A DNA stretch of 37,039 nucleotides from JADJMO01 sp016794445 (GTDB taxonomy: Bacteria; Myxococcota_A; Polyangia; Polyangiales; JADJMO01): the NCBI GenBank assembly GCA_016794445.1, contig JAEUKC010000461.1, positions 1 through 37,039 on the forward strand. Direction: 5' to 3'. Within the stretch, counting starts at the first letter, position 1, and each line of letters begins with the position of its first letter. Of the stretch, positions 1 through 8,194 are shown one piece after another. Both the position numbers and the translations under genes were made by a program. Under the pieces are notes generated by a model, which saw only the letters and a list, made by a program, of their open reading frames with translations, did not search any database and was not told where the DNA came from.

Positions 1-275
1 AGGTCTATGGCGTCCCGCTCGCCTTCGACGGCACGCCCAGCGTCTTCGGCCTCGGCCGCTCCGGTCAGCGTCTGTACTTCGAGCCGTACACGCACACGGT
101 GCTGGCGCCCTACCGGGCCAGCGCGGTCGCGTTCGAGATCGCCGCGCTCGAGATCACCGGCACCGACAAGGCTCCCGTGTTCAAGAAGCGCTCGGGCACC
201 TCGTGGAACCCGCCCACGGAGCTGCAGCCGATCCTGCTCGCCGTCAAGGCTCCGAACGAGTTCCCCTGTCCTTGA
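1..275 (+). CDS. C-terminal fragment of an unknown protein (5' end outside window)
   Basis: An open frame runs in from the left edge (first full codon at 3) and stops at TGA 273-275, giving about 90 residues that begin VYGVPLAFDG and end NEFPCP. Codon use is typical of the window, with G/C third positions, unlike the overlapping frame that starts at 7. The segment is rich in aromatic and beta-forming residues (LYFEPYTHTV, VAFEIAALEI). I recognise no motif and cannot name a family; an exported beta-rich protein is only a guess. It converges on the kinase gene across a short repeat-containing gap. Confidence 0.6.
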   Translation, partial: VYGVPLAFDGTPSVFGLGRSGQRLYFEPYTHTVLAPYRASAVAFEIAALEITGTDKAPVFKKRSGTSWNPPTELQPILLAVKAPNEFPCP

Positions 276-341
276 GGCGCAGGTCCCCGAGGCGCAGTCC
301 CTGACGCGCGGGCCCCTGAAGGGCGTCGGGGGCGAGCGCGG

Positions 342-388
342 GACGCTCGAGGCCCGGCGACGCTCGAGGCCCGGCGACGCGCGAGGCC
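342..388. repeat. 17-bp tandem repeat, 2.8 copies
   Basis: The unit gacgctcgaggcccggc occurs at 342-358 and again, identically, at 359-375. A partial third copy (376-388) has one mismatch. It fills the gap between two convergent genes. No T-tract follows, so it is not an obvious terminator. Confidence 0.8.
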
Positions 389-1852
<1,464 letters not shown>

Positions 1853-1890
1853 GACTCCCCGATGACCTCGTTCCGCCCCCTCATTGCGTC

Positions 1891-1919
1891 AGGGTAACAC
1901 CTGGAGGCGTTTCCCTCAA
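1891..1919 (-). promoter_or_regulatory. Candidate sigma70-type promoter for the kinase at 389-1852
   Basis: On the minus strand TTGAGG (1919-1914) and TACCCT (1896-1891) are separated by 17 bp, about 38 bases upstream of the kinase start. The match is partial (4/6 and 3/6), so this is a tentative call based on spacing and position. Confidence 0.3.
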
Positions 1920-1983
1920 AACGAACGAAGCGGCAAAACGGTCTCGGTCCCAGGTGTCTCGGCGAGCAGGACCTGCCGAACGG

Positions 1984-3003
1984 TCAGAAGGCACCCGACA
2001 AAGAGAACGCTGCGCCCTGGGTGGTGACGATGGGAGTCACACCTACACTGAAGCCGGTCTTGGCCGGGATTCCGCCGTTGTCCTTGGTGGAGACCTGGAC
2101 CGTGGGCCGGGACACGAAGAGGAAGATGGTCACGCCGGCCGCCACGATCCCTCCTGCGAGCAGGATGTCGGCGACGGTGTTGAGGGTCTTGCCGTCGGTG
2201 CGGAGCTTCTCGGCTGCCGCAGGGTCGCTGCCGTCGTTCTTGGTCTTGTAGTCGCCGTTCTTGCCGAGGGCCATGACGCCGACCACGCCGCCGCCGAGCA
2301 AGAGGACGCCCGTGGCGACGCCGCCGATGATGACGCCGGTCGTCACCGGACGCGCGCTCGTGGTCTTGGAGCCCACGGGAGGAGGCGGCGCGATCTCGGG
2401 CTTCTTGAGCGTGATGTCCTTGGTGATGGCCCCGCCCGCGGGGAGATCGATCTCGAGGGTCTGCGTGTCGAAGCCGTCGGCCTTCACGGTCAGCACGTGG
2501 TGGCCGGGGCGCACCCGGATCGAGACGACACCGGCGGTGGCCGGGTAGAGGTTCATCACCTTGTCGCCCTTCACGGGGACCCGGGTGTCGGTGACGATCG
2601 CGTCGGCCGGGGAGACCTTGAGCTCGAGCTTGGCCGCGCCGGTCTTGAGGGTGGTGAGGTCGGTCTTGATCTGCGACTGCTCGGCGGGATCGACGTCCTT
2701 CCCGCCGTCGGCGAGGTATTTCTCGTAGGCGTCGATGGCCTCGCCGTCGCGCTCGAGCTTCATCGCGCACAGGCCCAGGTTGCCGAGGATCTTCCACGAA
2801 GGCGAGGCGCCGTACGCGGCCTTGAACTCGCGATAGGCCTCCTCGTAGCGAGCGCCATCCGGGTCGTTGAGGAGGTTGACGCCGGCCTTGAAGTGCTGGC
2901 GCGCCTCCTCGCTGATGGCCACCTCTGCCGCCTGGGCGAGGTCGCTGACGGGCAGCGCCTGGAAAACGAGCACCGCCGAGAGGATCCACGAGGTCGTACG
3001 CAT
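1984..3003 (-). CDS. Exported TPR/PEGA-like membrane protein
   Basis: The 339-residue product starts at ATG 3003, chosen because it opens a good signal peptide (MRTTSWILSAVLVFQALPVS, cleavage near AQA-AE). The frame stays open further upstream but there overlaps the cytochrome gene. Residues 30-105 are a TPR-like helical segment (FKAGVNLL...AYREFKAAY...GLCAMKLERDGEAIDAYEKYL). Residues 122-200 are a beta-rich PEGA-like domain (LELKVSPADAIV, VRPGHHVLTVKADGF). A Pro-rich spacer precedes two hydrophobic helices (about 221-247 and 277-298). This layout recurs in myxobacteria next to Ser/Thr kinases, so a surface-anchoring or envelope role coupled to the downstream kinase is plausible. No enzymatic motif is visible. 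Confidence 0.82.
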   Translation of the reverse strand: MRTTSWILSAVLVFQALPVSDLAQAAEVAISEEARQHFKAGVNLLNDPDGARYEEAYREFKAAYGASPSWKILGNLGLCAMKLERDGEAIDAYEKYLADGGKDVDPAEQSQIKTDLTTLKTGAAKLELKVSPADAIVTDTRVPVKGDKVMNLYPATAGVVSIRVRPGHHVLTVKADGFDTQTLEIDLPAGGAITKDITLKKPEIAPPPPVGSKTTSARPVTTGVIIGGVATGVLLLGGGVVGVMALGKNGDYKTKNDGSDPAAAEKLRTDGKTLNTVADILLAGGIVAAGVTIFLFVSRPTVQVSTKDNGGIPAKTGFSVGVTPIVTTQGAAFSLSGAF

Positions 3004-3092
3004 CGCCGCGCAGCCTAGCCCAAGAGCCCGGACGAGCCCAAGGGTCAAGAACGCCAAAAGGTCGGGACGCGGAGCCCCTCCGTCGAGTGGGC

Positions 3093-4289
3093 TCAGTCGG
3101 TTCCCGCGTCGGGCTTGGGGGTCTTCGGCAGCGAGTCGATCCACGCCTTGACCGCCGCGAGGCCCTCGGGGTGGACGATCTCGGTGCCGACCGGCGGCAT
3201 CTGGACCGAGCCTCCGTCGCGGGTCGCGTCGCGTACGAAGAGGGTGCTCGTGCTCGTGGAGCCCGGATCGATGCGCACGAACGGGCCGCTGGACGGCTTG
3301 TAGCTCATGTTCGGGACGCCGACGTTCGTCTTGTACAGCTTGGTGTCGGCCGCCGCGCCCTCGAGCGGATACACCCGCAGGACCATGTCCGTCTGCGTCC
3401 AGACGGTGGTGTTCGACGGGTTGTGACAGTGACCGCAGTTGGCGTTGAGCCAGCCGAGCGCCGCCGCCTCGGTGGGGTTGCCGGGAATGCCGTAGTCCTT
3501 GCCGCCGATGGGGGGCGTGGTCAACCACCCCTTGGCGCTCACACCCGCGAGGTCGAGCCCGGGGGACTTGGCGAGCTGCACGGCGCCGAAGCCGAGACCA
3601 CGCGACTTGATGCCCTCGTGGCACCGCAGGCAGGCCGCGAGATTGGGCACGTCGTGTGCGGTGCCGAGCGCGTTGTTCACGCCGTCGAGGGTCCAGGTGG
3701 CCTCGGTCTGGGCCTCGTTCCAGACGTAGGTGCCGAAGAGATACTCGTCCTTGCTGATGCGACGCCAGAGGCGGGTCTCGATGATCTTCCCGTCGCGCAC
3801 GAACTCCTTCCAGAAGGAGGTGCAGACCGGGAACTGCCACTGATCCATGTCGGTGGAGTCGATCTTCTTGCCCGCGGGCATGTTGATCCAGCGACGCTTG
3901 GCGGCGCCGTCGGTCCACAGCTCGTAGGTGGGCTTGAACTCGACGTTGGCCGGGGCGATCGCCTTGGTCGTGATGTTCGAGTAGAGGCCCATCTCGGACA
4001 GCTTGGTGCTGAACGGTAGGGTGCAGACCTCGGCCGCGTCGCCCACGTCGGTGACGTCGGACTTGCTGTCGGTCGCGGTGGAGTCGGTCGCCGAGTCGGT
4101 CGCGCCGCTGTCCTTGGCGCTGTCGGCGACGGCCGAGTCGACGACGCCGGAGTCGATCCCAGTGTCCGGAGTGGTCGCCGGCGGGTCGTCGCTGCAGGCC
4201 GCGAAGGTTGCGGCGCACGCGCACGCGACGAACGGGAGCAGGGCGGGACGGGCGAAGGCACGCGCAGCGCGCGCGGCGGTCGTGGGCAT
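3093..4289 (-). CDS. Di-heme cytochrome c-type lipoprotein
   Basis: The 398-residue product starts at ATG 4289 rather than 4334, because this start opens a lipoprotein signal with lipobox TFAAC (acylated Cys32). A 50-residue Asp/Ser/Thr-rich linker (33-85), typical of myxobacterial surface lipoproteins, follows. Two covalent heme sites are visible, CLRCH (220-224) and CGHCH (285-289), with MPPVG (364-368) offering a possible distal Met ligand. The core (SNITTKAIAPANVEFKPTYELWTDGA, NANCGHCHNP, MPPVGTEIVHPEG) resembles the uncharacterised HNE_0200-type family with c-type hemes; that match is from memory. Its likely role is periplasmic or outer-membrane electron transfer. It sits alone, 128 bp below the PFK-2/FBPase-2 gene. 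Confidence 0.85.
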   Translation of the reverse strand: MPTTAARAARAFARPALLPFVACACAATFAACSDDPPATTPDTGIDSGVVDSAVADSAKDSGATDSATDSTATDSKSDVTDVGDAAEVCTLPFSTKLSEMGLYSNITTKAIAPANVEFKPTYELWTDGAAKRRWINMPAGKKIDSTDMDQWQFPVCTSFWKEFVRDGKIIETRLWRRISKDEYLFGTYVWNEAQTEATWTLDGVNNALGTAHDVPNLAACLRCHEGIKSRGLGFGAVQLAKSPGLDLAGVSAKGWLTTPPIGGKDYGIPGNPTEAAALGWLNANCGHCHNPSNTTVWTQTDMVLRVYPLEGAAADTKLYKTNVGVPNMSYKPSSGPFVRIDPGSTSTSTLFVRDATRDGGSVQMPPVGTEIVHPEGLAAVKAWIDSLPKTPKPDAGTD

Positions 4290-4418
4290 CGTGGGCACCT
4301 TAGCGCATGCGGGGGCGGGTGCACCCCCTGGCATGTAGAAGAGCGTGGCTCGTGACAGGTGAGGTGGCCACGATGGGCCGAGCTCGCCTCTCTGAGAGTC
4401 GCGCCGTAGCGCAATTCG

Positions 4419-5675
4419 TTACCGGTGTCGCCCTCCGAGCAGCGGCTGGGCGCGCGGCGGCAGCGGGCCGAGCGGATAGCGTCGTTCCTCGCAGCCGTAC
4501 GGTTGGGGTGACAGCTCGAGGACGGTGTGGAGCGGCGCGTCGAGGTGTGGACAGACCTCCGGTGACCAGTCCATGAAGTACGCGTAGAGCGCGCGGACGA
4601 CGGCTTGGTGGGCGACGACCAGCACCGGTCGGATCGAACGTTCGATCTCCCAGATGACCGACTCGAGGCGCTGGATGACGTCTTCGTACGACTCGCCTCC
4701 TGGGTAGCGATACCGGAGCTTGTCCTCGGCCCGCGACGCGTACTCGCTCGGATACCGCTCGGCGATCTGGGCGTAGGTCAGCCCGTCGCAGATGCCCGCG
4801 TTCAGCTCGTCGAGGGCGCGGAGCGCGGTCTTCGGGTGGGGGATCGAAGCGGCCGTCTGCATGGTCCGACGCAGGGTGCTCGTGAGGATCACCGGTGGCG
4901 CGTCGGCCTCGTTGTGCTGGGCGACGAACCGGGAGAGGTTCTCCGCGTAGAGTTGACCCGCCGAGGTGAGCTCGCTGTCGCCGCCGATGCGGCCCTGGGC
5001 GTTGAAGCGGCTCTCGCCGTGCCGGCTCAACCAGACCACCCGGCGCGTGGGGCGACTCGCGAGCAGGAAGGCGACGATGCGGCTCTCGAGGTAGCCGTGG
5101 ATGCGGTGGGCGACGACGGTCTGCCCGAGGTCCATGACCTTCACGAACCGCCCGTCGGACTCGTCGAGCGGCTCGTAGACGCGCTCGTAGTTCTCGATCC
5201 GCGCGCGGAAGTCGCGCGTGGCCTGCTCCGGGTCCATGCCCTCGTAGTCCTGCGAGAGCGTCTTGGTGGCGCGGACGTTCACCTCGATCACGATGGGGTC
5301 GTCGCAGACGAGCTCCACGAAGAGCACGTCGAACCCGGCGGCTCGACACCGCTGCTCCACCCACGCCCGCTTCTCCCGGGTGGTGTTGGTCGCGTCGAAG
5401 ATGCCGACCCGGCCCTCGCGCTCGACGAACTTGATCAGGTCCTCGAGCGCCTCGGCGGAGACGGCGTGGCGCGCTTCGTTCGCGCTCTCGTTGGTCGGGT
5501 CGAAGAACTCGGCGGACTGGCCCGGGCCGAGGCGCGCGCGGCGGTAGCTGCCCACGTTGAACAGGCGCGTGCGGTAGCCGAGCCACGACAGGTAGCGCGA
5601 CAGCTTGCGGGCGACGTGGGTCTTGCCCCGGGCGGGCAAGCCCACCATGACGACGACGAGCTTCTGGTTGTCCAT
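4419..5675 (-). CDS. Bifunctional 6-phosphofructo-2-kinase/fructose-2,6-bisphosphatase, eukaryote-like
   Basis: The 418-residue enzyme should make and degrade fructose-2,6-bisphosphate, the regulator of glycolysis and gluconeogenesis in eukaryotes. The kinase half (1-205) has Walker A GLPARGKT (12-19) and FDATNTTR (93-100, D94). The phosphatase half (about 212-400) has the phosphohistidine motif RHGES (H219), RIGGDSELT, TSTLRRTMQTA (R269/R270), acid E290 in LDELNAG, YPGGESYEDV and AHQAV (H356). The order and the tail PLHTVLEL...YGCEERRYPL closely mirror mammalian PFKFB, and the residues I recall as essential are all present, so both activities may be active. No N- or C-terminal regulatory extension is present. 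ATG 5675 shares one base with the stop of the upstream acyltransferase (TGATG), indicating translational coupling. Confidence 0.95.
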   Translation of the reverse strand: MDNQKLVVVMVGLPARGKTHVARKLSRYLSWLGYRTRLFNVGSYRRARLGPGQSAEFFDPTNESANEARHAVSAEALEDLIKFVEREGRVGIFDATNTTREKRAWVEQRCRAAGFDVLFVELVCDDPIVIEVNVRATKTLSQDYEGMDPEQATRDFRARIENYERVYEPLDESDGRFVKVMDLGQTVVAHRIHGYLESRIVAFLLASRPTRRVVWLSRHGESRFNAQGRIGGDSELTSAGQLYAENLSRFVAQHNEADAPPVILTSTLRRTMQTAASIPHPKTALRALDELNAGICDGLTYAQIAERYPSEYASRAEDKLRYRYPGGESYEDVIQRLESVIWEIERSIRPVLVVAHQAVVRALYAYFMDWSPEVCPHLDAPLHTVLELSPQPYGCEERRYPLGPLPPRAQPLLGGRHR

Positions 5676-6970
5676 CAGAGTCCGAGCTCCGTGCGCAGCG
5701 CGGCGATCGCGTCGGTGGCTTGCTTCCGAGCGCCGCGCAGCTCTTCGAGCCGAGCCCCGCCGAGGGACGAGCCCGCGGGCGTGGTCGCCCACTGGGCGCG
5801 CACCGGGTCGAGGCGATCCAGGAACAGCAGGGCCGCGAGCGGGGCGAGCAGCAGCACCGGGATCGCGACGAAGCGGTGCGGCGAGGGGAGGACCAGCGTG
5901 GCCGTGACCAGGAGCGCCGCGAGCCACAGCGGGAACGCGACGAGCCCGATCCCGAGCTTGTAGGTCGACACGACGTCGCGCTCGCTGCCGGCGAGCCGGA
6001 CCGCGAGCTTGGGGAGCTGGTAGGGCAGGTAGAAGCTGACCGCGCCGACGAGCGCGAGCGGCGCGAGCAGCACGAGCCCGAGGGCGCGGAGCGGTCGACC
6101 CTTGCGGGGAGGGACCGCCGCGACGACGTGGTCGTCCTTCACGCCCGACCGCGCGAGGAGCGCGTAGTAGGCGTCCACCTTCTCGCGGAGCGCTTCGACC
6201 CGGTGGTCGTCGACGGCCTTGCGCGCCGCCTCGACCTGGCGGCCGATCGCGTTCCACTGGGCGAGGGAGCGGTCGCCGCCGTCGTGGGCGAGGAGCTCGG
6301 CGACGCGCGCGACGAGGGTACGCTCCTCCCAGGTGGCGCCCTCCACGACGAGCTCGGAGAGGTCTTCGCGCAGCAGGTCGGTGATGCGCTGGACCAGCGG
6401 CTCTCCCGCGAGCTCGAGCGCGTCGACCTCGCGCACGGGGCCGAACACGAGCAGGACTCGGGAGCGGAACGACTCGCGGGCGTCGAACTCGAGCGCGACG
6501 GCCTGGAAGGTGAGGCCCCGCGTGCCCTGCTCGCGGGCGCGGGCGAGCATGCGCGCCGGGCCCGTCTTGAGTGGCACGAGGTGCGGCTCGCTGTGGCTCA
6601 CGCCCTCGGGGAAGATGAGGACGTTGCCGCCGCGGGCGAAGTGCGCGGCGACCTTGTCGAACACGTCGTCGTTGCCGCCGGCGACCTTGCCGGGGTCGTC
6701 CTTCTTGCGGACGACGGGGACCGCACCCACGGCGTCGAGCAGGGACCGGAACACCGGGATCTTCCACAGGGTGCTCTTGGCGACGGGCGCGATGGGGAAG
6801 GGGGCCTGCGTGAGCACCACGACCGGGTCGACGATGCCGTTCACGTGGTTGGCGGCGAAGAGGCGCGCCCTGGTCTCCTCGGGCGGGGCGAACGCGACCT
6901 CGACCTCGCGGAAGAACACCCCGGTGACCGCGCGGAAGAACACCGTCAGGGCGTCACGGACGAAGGGCAC
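5675..6970 (-). CDS. PlsC-superfamily glycerolipid acyltransferase, Gat/Sct1-like
   Basis: This 431-residue membrane protein should transfer acyl chains to a glycerol phosphate or related acceptor. Block I is NHVNGIVDP (H42, D48). The five-residue spacing between His and Asp differs from bacterial PlsC (HX4D) and resembles the HANQFVDP block of fungal Gat1/Gat2 glycerol-3-phosphate/DHAP acyltransferases. Block III FPEGVSHSEPHLVPLKTG (120-137) also resembles that group. A charged helical middle (about 180-280) precedes C-terminal hydrophobic helices (about 293-318 and 345-393) and a coiled tail. It starts with GTG at 6970. It is the first gene of a two-gene unit with PFK-2/FBPase-2. Substrate preference cannot be read from sequence. 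Confidence 0.88.
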   Translation of the reverse strand: MPFVRDALTVFFRAVTGVFFREVEVAFAPPEETRARLFAANHVNGIVDPVVVLTQAPFPIAPVAKSTLWKIPVFRSLLDAVGAVPVVRKKDDPGKVAGGNDDVFDKVAAHFARGGNVLIFPEGVSHSEPHLVPLKTGPARMLARAREQGTRGLTFQAVALEFDARESFRSRVLLVFGPVREVDALELAGEPLVQRITDLLREDLSELVVEGATWEERTLVARVAELLAHDGGDRSLAQWNAIGRQVEAARKAVDDHRVEALREKVDAYYALLARSGVKDDHVVAAVPPRKGRPLRALGLVLLAPLALVGAVSFYLPYQLPKLAVRLAGSERDVVSTYKLGIGLVAFPLWLAALLVTATLVLPSPHRFVAIPVLLLAPLAALLFLDRLDPVRAQWATTPAGSSLGGARLEELRGARKQATDAIAALRTELGL

Positions 6971-7012
6971 GACCCGAGCGTACCTCCCCTCCGGCCTCCA
7001 CGGGGCACCAAC

Positions 7013-7055
7013 AAAAACGCCGAAGCGCTCCCACGCACAGGTGCTGGGGAGCGCT
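7013..7055 (-). terminator. Probable Rho-independent terminator of the HU gene
   Basis: A 9-bp perfect stem (agcgctccc 7024-7032 paired with gggagcgct 7047-7055, 14-base loop) is followed on the minus strand by a short spacer and a run of five T (complement of 7013-7018). It lies about 60 bases after the HU stop. The T-run sits six bases from the stem, so strength is uncertain. Confidence 0.5.
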
Positions 7056-7117
7056 CCGCCGTCGCTCGAGGGCCTCCCCCCGAGCCGCGCACACGGCTCA
7101 CGCCGTGCGCGACGAGA

Positions 7118-7432
7118 TCACTGGATCAGGTCCTTGAGGGCCTTGAGGGCGCTCGCGCGGATCTTCTTCGAAGCCGGCTTGCCCTTGATGATGATCTTCT
7201 CCTTGGTGAAGGGGTTGATGCCTTCACGATCCTTCGTGGCGGGCTTCTTGACCGCCTTGAGCTTGAGCAGCCCGGGGATCACGAACTCGCCCGGGCCACG
7301 GCTGCCGAGCTGCTTCTTGATCAGTTCCTGGAGCTTGTCAAACACGCGAGACACGCTCTTCTTGTCCAGCTCCGCCAGCTCGGCGAGCTCGGCAACAACC
7401 TGCGCCTTGGTCAAACGCTTGGCACCAGCCAT
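7118..7432 (-). CDS. HU/IHF-family (DNABII) DNA-binding protein, variant arm
   Basis: The 104-residue basic protein would bind and bend DNA as a dimer in the nucleoid. The N-terminal helices (MAGAKRLTKAQVVAELAELAELDKK) and the beta region starting GPGEFVIPG fit DNABII proteins. The arm reads INPFTKEKIIIKG instead of the usual RNPxTGExI, and the protein is about 14 residues longer than HU. This longer variant is one I recall from myxobacteria and planctomycetes. ATG 7432 is chosen over an upstream alternative because AGGAGG lies at ideal distance before it. The gene stands alone with its own leader and terminator, as expected for an abundant protein. Confidence 0.92.
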   Translation of the reverse strand: MAGAKRLTKAQVVAELAELAELDKKSVSRVFDKLQELIKKQLGSRGPGEFVIPGLLKLKAVKKPATKDREGINPFTKEKIIIKGKPASKKIRASALKALKDLIQ

Positions 7433-7490
7433 GGGGATTCCTCCTGGTAAGACGAGGTCGGACGATGAACGAACCGACCAGAACGCCTGA

Positions 7491-7519
7491 CCAGTACCGC
7501 ACGCACAGCACCCTCGCAA
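7491..7519 (-). promoter_or_regulatory. Weak candidate promoter for the HU gene
   Basis: On the minus strand TTGCGA (7519-7514) and TACTGG (7496-7491) are 17 bp apart, leaving a leader of about 55 bases that ends in a strong AGGAGG. The -10 match is poor, so this rests mainly on spacing and position. Confidence 0.22.
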
Positions 7520-7562
7520 CCCCTATTTTTCTGCTGCCGGCGGGGTCTGGCTCGCGAAGCCG

Positions 7563-7597
7563 CGATCGGAATCGGGCGTCAAGCCCCGAATCGATCG
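7563..7597. other. Imperfect inverted repeat between ybeY and HU genes
   Basis: Arms cgatcg(7563-7568)/cgatcg(7592-7597) and tcggg/cccga pair with a small internal loop between them. It lies 75 bases after the ybeY stop and could end the long upstream minus-strand transcript or be an operator for HU. No T-run follows on the minus strand. The remaining 7433-7671 sequence shows no gene. Confidence 0.4.
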
Positions 7598-7671
7598 TGG
7601 TTTGATGGCTGTCCGTCGGTGGATTTTGGCTGTGAATACGACAGCTTGCGCGCCGTCTCGTAGGTGTCTTC

Positions 7672-8190
7672 TCAGCGCCGGATGCGGCGCGTCATCGGCA
7701 CCGATCGGCCGGCCGCGTCGACCCCACCCTTGGAAAATAGGGGTGGGGCACCGGCAGCGACGCAGAGGCGATCGGTCTCCGCGCGCATCCGGGCGTCTTC
7801 GGCCGGGGTGCGGTGGTCCCATCCGAGGAGGTGCAAGAGGCCGTGCGCCAGCAACATCGTCGATTCGTCGAGGAAAGGACGCCGGGCGGCGCGGGCCTGC
7901 CGCGCGGTCGTCTGCGCGGAGAGCACGATGTCGCCGAGCGCGTCGCCGGCGAAGCGCGCGCCCTCTCCTTCGCGGAGCGCGAACGAGAGGACGTCCGTCG
8001 GTCGGTCGGTGTCGCGATAGTCGCGGTTGAGGATCTGGATCTCTTTGTCGTCGGTGACGAGGATGCTGACTTCGGCGTCGGGGATTTGAGCAGCCACCAG
8101 CATCTTGCCGACACGCCGGCGCAGCGTCGCCGGCGACGGCAACCCGCGCACCTTGCGCGCGCTCGCGCGGATGGAGATCGAGACCGGCAT
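7672..8190 (-). CDS. ybeY: Endoribonuclease YbeY (rRNA maturation factor)
   Basis: The 172-residue product carries the diagnostic zinc signature HGLLHLLGWDH, preceded by the conserved RDTDRPTDVLSFAL block and LGDIVLS. YbeY matures the 3' end of 16S rRNA and takes part in ribosome quality control. ATG 8190 lies four bases after the stop of the TolC-like gene, so the two are probably co-transcribed. The C-terminal 20 residues (PPLFSKGGVDAAGRS...) extend beyond the usual core and are encoded by a segment containing a GC-rich hairpin (7722-7748). In many genomes ybeY sits with phoH and era; here its partner is an efflux-type outer-membrane gene, which is unusual. Confidence 0.95.
   Translation of the reverse strand: MPVSISIRASARKVRGLPSPATLRRRVGKMLVAAQIPDAEVSILVTDDKEIQILNRDYRDTDRPTDVLSFALREGEGARFAGDALGDIVLSAQTTARQARAARRPFLDESTMLLAHGLLHLLGWDHRTPAEDARMRAETDRLCVAAGAPPLFSKGGVDAAGRSVPMTRRIRR
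7722..7748 (-). other. GC-rich hairpin inside the 3' end of ybeY
   Basis: A perfect 8-bp stem, ccccaccc (7722-7729) with gggtgggg (7741-7748), closes an 11-base A/T-rich loop. The loop and stem edge also form an 11-bp inverted copy (7734-7744) of acccctatttt at 7519-7529. It may be an mRNA 3' structure or chance. Confidence 0.45.
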
Positions 8191-8194
8191 CGGC

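Noticed and set aside
7079..7117. Hairpin acggc/gccgt just after the HU stop as terminator
   Set aside because: Short stem with no T-run; the 7013-7055 structure is a better candidate.
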